Shown: positions 36,950 through 46,479 of the stretch, piece by piece
Position numbering within the stretch: position 1 is the first letter of the stretch
Layout of the letters: the number at the start of each line of letters is the position of its first letter
Assembly: GCA_963827315.1 (NCBI GenBank)
Contig: CAWHAL010000002.1
Span: forward strand, 434,001 to 498,000
Direction: 5' to 3'
DNA from: CAVXEF01 sp963827315
Lineage (GTDB): Bacteria; Planctomycetota; Phycisphaerae; Sedimentisphaerales; Anaerobacaceae
Length of the DNA: 64,000 nt
Notes under the pieces: generated by a model
The model's input: the letters and a program-made list of their open reading frames with translations, nothing else
The model's database searches: none
Told to the model about the DNA's origin: nothing
Position numbers and translations under genes: made by a program

Positions 36950-39226
36950 TCATTTACGGGGCAGTGAGATTGTTACTGTAGTGCCGACCCCGGGCTGGCT
37001 TGTTATGTTCACCGACCCGTTATTTAGTTGTATCAGTCGCGCAGCGCAGGCGAGCCCCATCCCGCGTTTTCGACCCGCCGGCTTGGCCGAGAAAAATGGC
37101 ATCACCGCCTTTTGCAGCGTTTCTCTATTCATTCCGCAGCCGAAGTCGATTATTCTCACTCTCACAAAATCTCCGGTTTGGTCGCCGTTTGTGGTGATTT
37201 TTATCGTTCCGACCCCCTCCGGATATGATTCCAGCGAGTTGCACAAAATATTTGCAATTGCCGATGCCGTCTGGGCTGAGTCCGCGAAAACATTTTCGAT
37301 AGTTTCATCAGTTTCAATCTGCACATCGAACCGTTCTAAGTCGTGTTTTTGTTTTGTTAATTCGATGGCTTCATCGAGTATCTGTCTGATGTTTGTCAGC
37401 GTGGGTTTTGGCGCCGGCGGAGCGGCGAAGTTCATTAGTTCGTCGATAATTTGAGTTATTTCAGTGGTATTTTCCTGAATATGTTTCAGGAGCTGCCTTT
37501 TTTGCGGGTCGGCCTCGGTTTCGGCGAGTAGTTGTGCTTTGCCTGAGATGACCGAGAGCGGATTGTTCAGCTCATGTGCCGCACCGGCTGCCATTTCCGC
37601 CAGGGCCTCCAGCGAAGTGTCTAGTTTTAGCTGGGGTTCAGCTCCGGTTCCAACTTGTGGCCGAAGTCGTGGCTCAGATGCTTTGGCTGTGCTGACAAGC
37701 TGTACAAACCGCTCGGCAAAATGTTGCTGTTGTTCTGCTGCGTGGGCGATTCCTAAGATAGTCCCCGCCGTTAAAGCAGCCGATTTGAAGCTTTCCTGTA
37801 GCTGCTCTGTTTCTGCCGGTTGGCGGAGCTCAAAAACAATTGCCCCAATTGTCTTGCCTCCGCAGGATAGAGGTATCAATTTGGTTCGGCTCGGCTCGAA
37901 CTCAACGTCTATTTGCTCGAACAGCCAGTCGGCGCACTGTTGGGCGTCGAGGATTGCAAAGCCTTTTGCCGTCGGGCAGGTCGCGCCAGGCAGTTCAGAT
38001 GGGGCGGTTAATGGAACGCTTTTTCTTTGCAATGGACTTTCTACAATGACGGCTTTGAGTATTTGAGGCTTGCCTGCCGTTGTCAAATACACACATACCG
38101 GCCCTGTTTGGTAGAACCTCTGCCACGCCGCAGCAAGGGTTTCCGCCATGCTTATCGCTGTGTCGCTCATAGCTATACTCGAAAGAAACTCCATTATGAA
38201 CTCAAAGCTGCTTGAGGTGGTTTGCAGCTCACGGATTTCACAGGATAGTTTTGTAGCTTCCTGTGCCAGTTGGATGGCGGCAGTCTGCACAGCCTCGCAG
38301 TATTTTGATGGGCTGTCCGGCAAATCCAGACCCAAAAGCCCGGCCTTTTGTTCAACCTGCTCCGCAGCGCTCTGAGCGATTTGATTTAATTGAGCTGTGG
38401 TGGTCAAAAGCAACCTCGCAATTTCCTCCGGTGAATCAGGCGTGTCGTAACTGCCCGACTGACCGATTGTTTTATGCCGCGCGATTGCATCCGCTGACCG
38501 AACTATCTGAGCTATTTTAGCTTCCGGCATACTTTGCAAAATCGTCGCAGTGTCGCTGTGATGAAGCCAGATTGCCAGCATAATCTGCTCCGGCATTCGC
38601 CACTTTTGAGCCAACCGTTTGCCTATGATTGTATGGTCTATGCCGAGGTGTTTCTGTTCGATTGTGCAAAGCGACGCTTTTTCTGATTTCGCCTGCTCGA
38701 CTATACTGCTGAAACTTCGCGGCATCGCCTGGTCAACTGCGAGCACTCCAATGTCGTGCAGCAGCCCCGCATAATAGGCCATCTGTGGATTTATCTCCGG
38801 GTAAAATAGCTCACTGATATCCTTGGCACAACACCCAACCGCGATGCAGTGCCGCAGAAACTGTTTTCGCAATATTGTTTTGTTCATATCCTGGCCGAAA
38901 GACGGATACGTCTTGACTGATAAAATCGCCTCTCGAACTGCCGACGCGGGCAGTCTCTCAACTGTTGCGCGAATCGGAAAGTTTTCCTCGTCAAGGTTTA
39001 CGCCTTGTTGAGCGATTAGACTCAGAATTTTCGCCGCGATAGCAGGGTCGGATTCAATTATATCGGCCAACTGGGAGGGGCTGTGCTGCGGCTGGAAAAG
39101 CTGATGAATAACCGCTGCTGCTGCACACGGCAGTGTCGCAAGCGTTTCGAGCCGGCTGATAGCGAGTTCCACCAGATGGGCAACTGTGGGGTCACCGGCT
39201 TTGTTCGACATTTTACTTATGTCCAC
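36950..39226 (-). CDS. HDOD-domain sensor histidine kinase
   Basis: The 758-residue protein combines an N-terminal HDOD domain (about 20-290; LLHDIGVLAVDQAM), a GAF-like middle part (about 345-500) and a histidine kinase core. The phospho-acceptor is H551 in AAHELNNPLSVISGK; an N box NILCNSLESYPEG, IDFGCGMNRETL and GMGLACAARL follow. HDOD domains serve signal transduction without the enzymatic HD residues. The HTH-REC gene lies 54 bases upstream in the same direction, so the pair is a likely two-component system. Confidence 0.92.
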   Translation of the reverse strand: MDISKMSNKAGDPTVAHLVELAISRLETLATLPCAAAAVIHQLFQPQHSPSQLADIIESDPAIAAKILSLIAQQGVNLDEENFPIRATVERLPASAVREAILSVKTYPSFGQDMNKTILRKQFLRHCIAVGCCAKDISELFYPEINPQMAYYAGLLHDIGVLAVDQAMPRSFSSIVEQAKSEKASLCTIEQKHLGIDHTIIGKRLAQKWRMPEQIMLAIWLHHSDTATILQSMPEAKIAQIVRSADAIARHKTIGQSGSYDTPDSPEEIARLLLTTTAQLNQIAQSAAEQVEQKAGLLGLDLPDSPSKYCEAVQTAAIQLAQEATKLSCEIRELQTTSSSFEFIMEFLSSIAMSDTAISMAETLAAAWQRFYQTGPVCVYLTTAGKPQILKAVIVESPLQRKSVPLTAPSELPGATCPTAKGFAILDAQQCADWLFEQIDVEFEPSRTKLIPLSCGGKTIGAIVFELRQPAETEQLQESFKSAALTAGTILGIAHAAEQQQHFAERFVQLVSTAKASEPRLRPQVGTGAEPQLKLDTSLEALAEMAAGAAHELNNPLSVISGKAQLLAETEADPQKRQLLKHIQENTTEITQIIDELMNFAAPPAPKPTLTNIRQILDEAIELTKQKHDLERFDVQIETDETIENVFADSAQTASAIANILCNSLESYPEGVGTIKITTNGDQTGDFVRVRIIDFGCGMNRETLQKAVMPFFSAKPAGRKRGMGLACAARLIQLNNGSVNITSQPGVGTTVTISLPRK

Positions 39227-39280
39227 CCCAAATGCAAAATAATGTATTCGCCAGCCTCGTACAATACGAACATGCTGTCT

Positions 39281-39847
39281 TTATTTCATCCGTAGTATCG
39301 TAGCTATCTTGTCGGTGAGTTCGACAATGTTAAACGGCTTCTTTATAAAAGCCTCGGCGCCGGCTTTTAGCAGCTGTTCAATTTCATCCTGTTTTACTAC
39401 GCCGCTTACAATAACAATTTTGATGCCCTCGAATTCCGGATTCTTTTTTATTGTTTGGCAGACAACGTTGCCGTTCACATCGGGCAGCATATAATCCAGC
39501 AGTATCAGGTTTGGTCGAAACTGCTGGGTTGCTATTCCTGCGTCGTAACCGCTCGATGCGGTCTTTATCTCGAATCTGCCGTCTCGCACGAGAACGTCCG
39601 CTATAAGCTCGACGATTTCTGCATCGTCATCAACGATAAGGATTTTCTTTTTGCCCGAATCGAGACGGTCCAGAGGGATGCCGTTTTCCTTCATAAATTT
39701 AATTAAGCTCAGGCGGGGGATTCTCCTGAACTTGGAGCCTGGTATGCGAAAGCCTTCGAGTCGCCCACAGTCAAAGCAGCGTATGATAGTCTGCTGGCTT
39801 ACTTTGCAAATCTCAGCGGCCTCACCGGTGGTGTACAGCTCTTTCAT
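39281..39847 (-). CDS. HTH-receiver response regulator with inverted domain order
   Basis: The first 55 of 188 residues are an excisionase/MerR-like helix-turn-helix (YTTGEAAEICKVSQQTIIRC, GRLEGFRIPGSKFRR). A receiver domain follows (65-188) with acidic pocket IVDDD, acceptor D118 in LILLDYMLPD and Lys in FIKKPF. The usual order is receiver first, so DNA binding here precedes the receiver. It is the first gene of the operon with the HDOD kinase. Phosphorylation may alter dimerisation; the target sites are unknown. Confidence 0.9.
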   Translation of the reverse strand: MKELYTTGEAAEICKVSQQTIIRCFDCGRLEGFRIPGSKFRRIPRLSLIKFMKENGIPLDRLDSGKKKILIVDDDAEIVELIADVLVRDGRFEIKTASSGYDAGIATQQFRPNLILLDYMLPDVNGNVVCQTIKKNPEFEGIKIVIVSGVVKQDEIEQLLKAGAEAFIKKPFNIVELTDKIATILRMK

Positions 39848-39913
39848 CCTGTTTGTTACTCTCCTTTAACGTGTCTTCTCGCTACACGCCTTCCCTAAGT
39901 TGTCTTTTTGCCT

Positions 39914-39943
39914 ATTTTAACAGCGCCGGTTATCGGTTGTCAA
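39914..39943 (-). promoter_or_regulatory. Minus-strand promoter of the HTH-REC/HDOD-kinase operon
   Basis: On the minus strand TTGACA (39943-39938) and TAAAAT (39919-39914) are 18 bases apart. The ATG at 39847 would follow after a leader of about 60 bases that includes GGAG. Confidence 0.65.
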
Positions 39944-40322
39944 GTAAAAAATCGCTAAAACACGCTTCCAGACTATGAAAATCCGCATATTATGGGTCTC
40001 TCTCCGTAGTCGTGGTTTTAAGTGGAATATTTGTGTCGTGGCAGTTTTCAGGTAAAATGGCTTGGGAGGGGTCATTAAGACGGCTGAATTCGTGAGTTTA
40101 TAACCGTTCTTTACGCCCTGACTAACTCAAGGATGGTATGAAAAGGATATTTGGGCTGTGGAAGAATTTGGCCCGTACCCTAAGGCCGATGTTGGTTTGC
40201 CTGGAATTTACCCTGATGTAATTCTTTGCAGTGGTTGAAGGAATGGCTATAATATGTTCTTTGACAGGAATTTTGAAAGTGGGTAAGTACGCAGTATTCC
40301 TTACGGAAGGTGTACACAGCTT
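39944..40322. other. Intergenic region between divergent genes
   Basis: No supported gene is present. A 27-codon frame at 40138-40221 starts MKRIFGLWKNLARTL but lacks a good ribosome-binding site. GGAAGGTG about nine bases before 40323 serves the next gene. No clear promoter or repeat could be named. Confidence 0.4.
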
Positions 40323-41336
40323 ATGTCTAAGTCCAAAGTGTGGTTCATAATAGTATTAGATGGGTTCTTGTTGCTGCTTGTGCAGGCCGGCCTTGTATTA
40401 GCCGACTTGCCTCGCCGGCAGGCGGAGGTCTGGCATTTGGAAAAGGGCGGCGATTGGAAAGCTCTCGGCAGCGCAGAGCAGGATAGGTTCCTGCTGGCTG
40501 TGGCTGAAATCAAGCAGTTGGTTGATACCGGCAAATCTAAAGCTGTCGTGCACGCTTTGGATAAACTTAAAAAGGACTTTCCGGAAATTGCCGGCCCAGA
40601 CCTCGATGCCTTTATGCAGGCCGAGTTGTTGTTTTCTCAGGGTGAGTTTGTCAAGGCATCCCACGCCTATGAAAAATTTTTGGTGGACTTTCCCCAGAGC
40701 CGGTTGTATGAGGCTGCGCTCGATAGGCAGTTTGCAATAGCGACAGCCTTTTTGACGGGGCAGAAAATGCCGGTACTTAAAATCTTCAAAATGAAAGGCT
40801 ACGCACAAGGCGAGAAAATTATGGAGCGAATCGGTGACAGGGTGGGCGGTGCGCCGATTGGCCTTCAGGCTGCTTTGGGTGTGGTCAAAAGTTATGAAGA
40901 CCGCGGAAAATTCAACGAGGCGTATTTTAAATGGTCGCAAATCCAAACCCAGTGGCCGACAGGTCGGACAGCCGAAGATTCCCTCTTGGGTATGGGCCGC
41001 TGTAAGCATGCCGCTTATAAAGGACCCAACTATGATGCCTCGGGCCTGATTAGCGCAAAAAGCTATTACGAAAACTTCAAGTTGCGGTATCCGCAGGACG
41101 CCGAGAACTTTGACATGGAAAAGAGAATTGGACAGATAGATGAGCAGCAGGCCTATAAGCAGTTTACCATCGGTCGCTATTACCAGAGAACCGGCAGCAA
41201 ACAGGCCGCCGCTTTTTATTACCAAATGGTCCTCGATAATTGGCCAAACAGTAAGGCAGCAAAGATGGCAAAGCAATGTATGGATAAGGAAAATTTAAAG
41301 GTTGAAAAGGTAAAAAATGAAGAAGGAAAACCTTAA
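40323..41336 (+). CDS. BamD-like outer-membrane assembly TPR protein
   Basis: After a signal peptide (IIVLDGFLLLLVQAGLVLA), the 337-residue protein is a series of TPR-like helices (LLFSQGEFVKASHAYEKFLV, RYYQRTGSKQAAAFYYQMVL) as in BamD/YfiO, which recruits outer-membrane proteins to BamA. Unlike typical BamD it has no lipobox cysteine near the signal cleavage site. It is longer than E. coli BamD by roughly 90 residues. Its end overlaps the LptE-like gene by 20 bases, indicating coupling of two outer-membrane assembly functions. Confidence 0.75.
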   Translation: MSKSKVWFIIVLDGFLLLLVQAGLVLADLPRRQAEVWHLEKGGDWKALGSAEQDRFLLAVAEIKQLVDTGKSKAVVHALDKLKKDFPEIAGPDLDAFMQAELLFSQGEFVKASHAYEKFLVDFPQSRLYEAALDRQFAIATAFLTGQKMPVLKIFKMKGYAQGEKIMERIGDRVGGAPIGLQAALGVVKSYEDRGKFNEAYFKWSQIQTQWPTGRTAEDSLLGMGRCKHAAYKGPNYDASGLISAKSYYENFKLRYPQDAENFDMEKRIGQIDEQQAYKQFTIGRYYQRTGSKQAAAFYYQMVLDNWPNSKAAKMAKQCMDKENLKVEKVKNEEGKP

Positions 41337-41868
41337 AGGTTATCGGGCTGGGTTCTGGTATGTTGTCACTTTTTATGGTTTGTTTGCAGCCCTTTGCTTG
41401 ACTTTCTCCGGATGTGGTTCGATGAAGGGCTATTCCACCGAATCACTGTTTCCTGATGATATCGGCAGTGTTTACCTCGAAATGTTCGAAAACCAGAGCC
41501 TCGAACGAGGCGTGGAATACGAATTGACTGATGCTTTGGCCAAGCGCATTGAAGCCGACACCCCTTACAAGATAATCTCCAGCCGTGACCGAGCCGATAC
41601 TTTGATGTCTGGCCAGATTACATCGATCGGCACCGCCGTGCTTACCGGCGAACGCCAGACCGGCCGGGCTCTCGAAAAAGAGGTTGAACTGCAGGCAATC
41701 GTTAGCTGGAAAAATCTCAAAACCGGTGAGCTGTTGTTGGATAGCGTCTCCGTCAGTGCCTCAGCTACCTATTCTGAGTGGCAAAATCAGGGCTTTAGAT
41801 ATGCCTCCACCCTCGCAGCAAACAACCTCGCACAAAAAATCGTAGAGTTGATGGAAAAGCAATGGTGA
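41317..41868 (+). CDS. LptE-like lipoprotein
   Basis: The 183-residue product has a lipoprotein signal (LFAALCLTFSGC) and the LptE pattern: VYLEMFENQSLERGVEYELT near residue 55, followed by predicted strands and LMSGQITSIGTAVLTGERQT. LptE plugs LptD and helps insert lipopolysaccharide in the outer membrane. The ATG at 41317 lies inside the end of the BamD-like gene. A hairpin with T tract follows the stop. Confidence 0.75.
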   Translation: MKKENLKGYRAGFWYVVTFYGLFAALCLTFSGCGSMKGYSTESLFPDDIGSVYLEMFENQSLERGVEYELTDALAKRIEADTPYKIISSRDRADTLMSGQITSIGTAVLTGERQTGRALEKEVELQAIVSWKNLKTGELLLDSVSVSASATYSEWQNQGFRYASTLAANNLAQKIVELMEKQW

Positions 41869-41875
41869 TACTGCG

Positions 41876-41917
41876 GCTGATATATCAGCTTTTGCAGATT
41901 TATCCGCCTGCGGCGGA
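41876..41917 (+). terminator. Possible terminator plus TCCGCC hairpin repeat
   Basis: GCTGA-TATA-TCAGC (41876-41889) is followed by TTTT. Then TCCGCC-TGC-GGCGGA (41903-41917) forms a second perfect hairpin, of the same type as 50768-50782. Located between the lptE-like and ftsH genes. Confidence 0.45.
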
Positions 41918-41942
41918 TTGAACTATCGAGACTGAACATCGG

Positions 41943-43922
41943 ATGAGGAATATGGAAGACAGTCGAACCAAAAATACAAATAAGCGGCGTTTGCCCTCCC
42001 GCCAGGGCAAAAAACCGTCTTTCCCTAACTACAAGCGAGGCGGTCCGTTTAGCTGGCTGCTGGTTCTGGTCATTATCTTTACCACTTGGGCGATGCTCCA
42101 GAGACTGCCGTCTGACAATATCAGCTGGGACACTTTCGTGAACTATCTTAACCAGGGCCGCATTGAAAGTGTCGAGATCGGCGAGACCGAAATCAAAGGT
42201 AAGTTCAAGCCGGATGCCTTAGCCGAAGACAAAAAGGCTCCTCTGTCCTTCACCGTTGATTACAAGCCTGAGGTGGTGCGTGAAAAGCTCCTCGATAGGC
42301 TCGAGAAAAGCGGCGTAAAGTGTAAATTTGTCCAGCCGCGCACCTGGATTTGGAACCTTATTGGAACGTTCTTCCCCATCATCTTGCTTGTGGTGTTCTT
42401 CTACTTTTTGTTCGCACGCAATCTCCGAAGCGGTGCTGGCGGAATGTTGATGTCTTTTGGACGAAGCAAACATCGTTTACACAACAAAGACCGCGTCGGT
42501 GTTACTTTTGAGGATGTCGCCGGCGTCGATGAGGCAAAGGAAGAAGTAGCTGAGATAATTGAATTTTTGAAAAACCCCAAAAAGTTTCAGCGACTCGGCG
42601 GTCGTATCCCGCGGGGAGTTTTACTTATTGGTCCCCCAGGCTGTGGAAAAACCCTGCTCGCAAAGGCGATAGCAGGCCAGGCTGATGTGCCGTTTTTCAG
42701 CATATCAGGCAGTGATTTCGTCGAGATGTTTGTCGGCGTCGGCGCCTCGCGCGTCCGCGACTTGTTCAAGCAGGCCAAGGATAGTTCCCCCTGTATCATT
42801 TTTCTCGACGAGGTTGATGCCATTGGCCGAAAACGCGGCCCGGGTTACGTCGGCGGCGGACATGATGAGCGAGAGCAGACCCTCAATGCCATCCTCGTTG
42901 AGATGGATGGCTTCGACACCAATGACCAGGTTATTGTGATTGCTGCCACGAACCGTGCCGATATTCTTGACAACGCCCTCACTCGTCCGGGAAGATTCGA
43001 CAGACAAATCTTTGTGCCTCTGCCGGACATCAAAGGCCGTGTCGAGATTCTGAGGGTACACGCAAAAAATGTCAAAATGGGGCCGAATGTCGACCTCGGA
43101 AGGCTCGCTCGCGCAACACCTATGTTTAGCGGGGCAGACCTGGCGGCCATTATCAATGAAGCCGCACTCGCCGCCACTATGACCAATAAAGACTATGTCG
43201 AAATGGCTGATTTGGAAGAAGCTCGTGACAAAGTCCGTTGGGGTAGAGCAAAAAAAAGCAGGGTCATTGACGAGAAGGAAAAGAAGATTACCGCCTTCCA
43301 CGAGGCCGGCCACACCCTTGTGCAGTCTCTCCTGAAGGATGCTGACCCCTTGCATAAGGTGAGCATCATCCCACGCGGACCGCTGGGCGGTGCCACTTTT
43401 GCCCTGCCCGAAAAAGACAGGACGATATTCACCAAAAGGTATTGTATGGCCCTGTTGCAGGTGTGTTTCGGCGGCCGTATCGCCGAGGAAATCTTTTGTG
43501 ACGATATATCCAGCGGCGCACAGTCGGACATTCAGCAGGCTACCAGGATTGCCAGACAGATGATTTTAACTTGGGGTATGAGTGATGAGCTTGGCCCGAT
43601 AAGTTACGAGCCGGAGTCAGGCCTTAAAGACATGTTCTACGGCCTGCCTGCCGAAAAAGATTATTCGGAAAAAACCGCCGAGGTTATCGACAGTGAAGTG
43701 AAAAAGCTTACCGCTCAGGCATATAAGTTGGCAAAAGACCTGATAGATGCAAATAAAGACAAACTCGAGCGGATAGCGAAGGCCCTGCTTAAATATGAAA
43801 CTCTCGATGCTGATGATGTCAAAGTCATTTTGGATGGCGGCAACCTCGATAAGCCCACCGTCGCTGATTTGTTGGCTGTCGAGCAGGCGCGCTCCGCTCA
43901 GTCAAAAACTCAACAGAACTAA
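41943..43922 (+). CDS. ftsH: ATP-dependent zinc metalloprotease FtsH
   Basis: The 659-residue protein has two membrane helices (about 34-52 and 136-156) with a periplasmic segment between, an AAA module (Walker A GPPGCGKT, Walker B CIIFLDEVD, second-region NALTRPGRFDR) and the zinc protease with HEAGH at 453-457 and an Asp in DDISSGAQSDI. It degrades membrane and soluble proteins. The ATG at 41943 has no strong ribosome-binding site; the ATG at 41952 is an alternative. The Arg/Lys-rich N-terminus (TNKRRLPSRQGKKPSF) is longer than usual. Confidence 0.97.
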   Translation: MRNMEDSRTKNTNKRRLPSRQGKKPSFPNYKRGGPFSWLLVLVIIFTTWAMLQRLPSDNISWDTFVNYLNQGRIESVEIGETEIKGKFKPDALAEDKKAPLSFTVDYKPEVVREKLLDRLEKSGVKCKFVQPRTWIWNLIGTFFPIILLVVFFYFLFARNLRSGAGGMLMSFGRSKHRLHNKDRVGVTFEDVAGVDEAKEEVAEIIEFLKNPKKFQRLGGRIPRGVLLIGPPGCGKTLLAKAIAGQADVPFFSISGSDFVEMFVGVGASRVRDLFKQAKDSSPCIIFLDEVDAIGRKRGPGYVGGGHDEREQTLNAILVEMDGFDTNDQVIVIAATNRADILDNALTRPGRFDRQIFVPLPDIKGRVEILRVHAKNVKMGPNVDLGRLARATPMFSGADLAAIINEAALAATMTNKDYVEMADLEEARDKVRWGRAKKSRVIDEKEKKITAFHEAGHTLVQSLLKDADPLHKVSIIPRGPLGGATFALPEKDRTIFTKRYCMALLQVCFGGRIAEEIFCDDISSGAQSDIQQATRIARQMILTWGMSDELGPISYEPESGLKDMFYGLPAEKDYSEKTAEVIDSEVKKLTAQAYKLAKDLIDANKDKLERIAKALLKYETLDADDVKVILDGGNLDKPTVADLLAVEQARSAQSKTQQN

Positions 43923-43969
43923 GAATACCCCTTAGGCGAATACGTTTTTTTCTCACGGCATAGGTATCT

Positions 43970-45751
43970 ATGCGAAAAAAGGCAGTTGTCTTATATTTAA
44001 TCTTGCTTTTGTCTGTTGGTGTTGTTTCCGCAGCAGTACCCCCCAGTACAATTAAATCTGATATTGTTACTATTTGGGTCCAGCAGCAGCATGATTTTGT
44101 CAATCCCTACAGCAGCTCCGCTTTGGCAGTTCACTTCCAGCTCGAGAAAGACTGGCATTTCTACGCCTCGGAGGAAAATGCTCCGGGTGGTGCAAATCTC
44201 AAGCTCAGACCTTCCTCAGCAGGGTTAATAGGTTTTTCTGCTCCGATATTTCCCAAACCGCAGTTATATTTTGACAAGTCCCTCGGCAAAAAACTGGAGG
44301 TCTTTAGTAACAGTTTCACCGTATATTTGCCTTTTAGAGTGGCTGATATTAAGACAGCCTCCACGAAGAAGGAAGATATAGAAACCGTGAAAATTGCCAT
44401 CGAAGGTGCGGTGTGTTCAGGCTTTCAATGTCGTATGCCGGACTTCGGCCAGTTGACTACAGAGGTCAAGATTGCCTTCGATAAGGCCATGGGCGAGCCT
44501 AAATTTGTTTTGCCGGTTGATAAGACTGTTGGAACAACCGCAGTAGGGTTGGGAATTTCTTCTCTTTGGGGTGCTCTTTTACTGGCGTTCTTGGCTGGGT
44601 TGTCCCTGAACATTATGCCCTGTGTCTGGCCGGTCCTGCCAATCATTGTGTTGCGACTTGTTGAGCAGGCAAAACGGCGTAAAGGAAAATCCGTAGTGAT
44701 GGGATTTCTCTTTTGTCTCGGCATACTGTTGTTTTTTGCGTCTCTGGCCGGCGCAAATATCGTCTTGCAGTTATTTTACGGAACGGTTTTGCAGTGGGGC
44801 GACCAGTTCCGCAGCCCCCTCTTTGTTGCTGCTATGGCGTTATTGCTGGTTGTGTTGGCGCAGTTTTGCTTCGACGTTTTTACCATAACTGTTCCGTCAG
44901 CGGTCGCGGCTAAAGCCGGTCCCGGAAAAGGGTTTGCCGGAGCGGTTGGTATGGGCTTTCTGGCTGCAATTTTAAGTACACCCTGCAGTTTTGCGATTCT
45001 TGCCGCTGCCTTCGCCTGGGCGCAGGCCCAGCCGCTGCCGCTCGGAACATTTGCCATAATAGTTATTGGTCTTGGAATGGCGGCCCCTTATGCCGTACTG
45101 ACTTCCTTGCCTGGCTTACTCGCACGATTGCCTAAGCCAGGCCGCTGGATGCAGATTTTTAAGCACTCGGTCGGTTTTATCCTGTTGTTTATCGCACTAT
45201 GGCTCATATTGGCCTTGCCCCAGCAGCATAGAGCAGGCGTATTGTATTTCGCCTTGGCGATTGGTTTTTGCCTCTGGATGTGGGGTCGCTGGGTCGATTA
45301 CAGCACCACATTCTCTCGCAAGCTCGTCATACGGATTATCGCCGTCGTGCTTGCAGTTGCCGCAGGCCTGTATTTTTTAGCTCCGCCTGCCGAACTTATT
45401 GACTGGCAGAAATATGATGCCGAATCGATTGAAAATGCCCTTAATCATCAAAGACCTGTTTTAATCAAATTCACCGCCGACTGGTGCATTAGCTGCAGAA
45501 TCGTAGAAAAGACGGTTTATTCTCGCAAAGATATCGCCGAGCTAATCCGGCTAAAGTCTGTCCTCGCTGTCAAGGCTGACACCACGGTTAGAGACAATCC
45601 TGCCACACGTGCTTTGAGGGATATTTATAACGAGCCCGGCGTTCCGGTCAGCATGTTGTTTTTGCCCGGCCAAAAAGAACCTGTAAGATGGCGCGGCAAG
45701 GCCTTCGCCAATGAATTGAAGGAGCTTTTGCAAAAAATTCCCTCGAGGTAG
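43970..45751 (+). CDS. DsbD-type thiol:disulfide interchange protein
   Basis: The 593-residue protein has a signal peptide, an N-terminal DsbD-alpha-like domain (about 25-190, with CSGFQC), a polytopic domain with reactive Cys near 218 (MPCVWPVLP) and 339 (STPCSFAIL), and a thioredoxin domain at the C-terminus with C506-I-S-C509 preceded by W505. It passes electrons from cytoplasmic thioredoxin to the periplasm. It is followed after seven bases by the nth-like gene. All cysteines needed for the relay appear present. Confidence 0.9.
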   Translation: MRKKAVVLYLILLLSVGVVSAAVPPSTIKSDIVTIWVQQQHDFVNPYSSSALAVHFQLEKDWHFYASEENAPGGANLKLRPSSAGLIGFSAPIFPKPQLYFDKSLGKKLEVFSNSFTVYLPFRVADIKTASTKKEDIETVKIAIEGAVCSGFQCRMPDFGQLTTEVKIAFDKAMGEPKFVLPVDKTVGTTAVGLGISSLWGALLLAFLAGLSLNIMPCVWPVLPIIVLRLVEQAKRRKGKSVVMGFLFCLGILLFFASLAGANIVLQLFYGTVLQWGDQFRSPLFVAAMALLLVVLAQFCFDVFTITVPSAVAAKAGPGKGFAGAVGMGFLAAILSTPCSFAILAAAFAWAQAQPLPLGTFAIIVIGLGMAAPYAVLTSLPGLLARLPKPGRWMQIFKHSVGFILLFIALWLILALPQQHRAGVLYFALAIGFCLWMWGRWVDYSTTFSRKLVIRIIAVVLAVAAGLYFLAPPAELIDWQKYDAESIENALNHQRPVLIKFTADWCISCRIVEKTVYSRKDIAELIRLKSVLAVKADTTVRDNPATRALRDIYNEPGVPVSMLFLPGQKEPVRWRGKAFANELKELLQKIPSR

Positions 45752-45758
45752 TGAATTT

Positions 45759-46442
45759 ATGGCAAAAAAAGCAAAGGCCGCAAAAATAAAGATTGATAAA
45801 GCTGACGTGGCGCAAAGGGTCAGAAAAATCCTGCCGATACTGAAAAAGCTGTACCCCCAGGCGAAAACCGAGCTGCGATTCGTAAATCCACTGGAGCTTT
45901 TGATTGCAACTATTCTTTCCGCCCAGTGCACCGATGCCCGCGTCAATATGGTAACTAAGGACTTGTTCAAAAAGTACAAATCCGCCGCGGACTGGGCCAA
46001 AGCAGACCTCAAAGATATCGAGAATGACATAAGAAGCACGGGCTTTTATCACAACAAGGCCGTCAGTATTAAAGGCTCTTGTCAGGCAATAATCGAAAAG
46101 CACAACGGCCGCGTGCCGGACTCGATGGATGAGCTTGTAAAGCTTCCAGGTGTCGGCAGAAAAACGGCAAACGTCGTCTTGGGCAATGCCTTCGGCAAAC
46201 CGGCAATCGCCTGCGATACGCACGTTATTCGTTTGTCTCGCCGACTCCAGCTTTCTGAAAATACCGATGCGGTAAAGCTCGAATTTGATTTGGCCGAAAT
46301 AGTACCTAACAAGGATTGGACGCTGTTTAGCCATTTGCTTATATTTCACGGCAGACGCGTCTGCAGCGCCCGAAGGCCCGGTTGCAGCGACTGCACGATA
46401 GTAGAATACTGCCCCGCAGCGGATAATCCGGCACTCTGGTAA
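45759..46442 (+). CDS. nth: Endonuclease III
   Basis: The 227 residues carry the helix-hairpin-helix LPGVGRKTANVVLGNA with the catalytic Lys, the catalytic Asp in CDTHVIRLSRR, and the iron-sulfur loop C-X6-C-X2-C-X5-C (CSARRPGCSDC..C). It excises oxidised pyrimidines from DNA. The first 20 residues are Lys/Ala-rich, an extension also seen in some relatives. Situated directly behind the dsbD-like gene. Confidence 0.96.
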   Translation: MAKKAKAAKIKIDKADVAQRVRKILPILKKLYPQAKTELRFVNPLELLIATILSAQCTDARVNMVTKDLFKKYKSAADWAKADLKDIENDIRSTGFYHNKAVSIKGSCQAIIEKHNGRVPDSMDELVKLPGVGRKTANVVLGNAFGKPAIACDTHVIRLSRRLQLSENTDAVKLEFDLAEIVPNKDWTLFSHLLIFHGRRVCSARRPGCSDCTIVEYCPAADNPALW

Positions 46443-46479
46443 TGGCTATGCCATGCCATAGGCAAAGAAAGGTAACGAA

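Noticed and set aside
40138..40221. 27-codon frame starting MKRIFGLWKN
   Set aside because: No good ribosome-binding site and no conserved feature.
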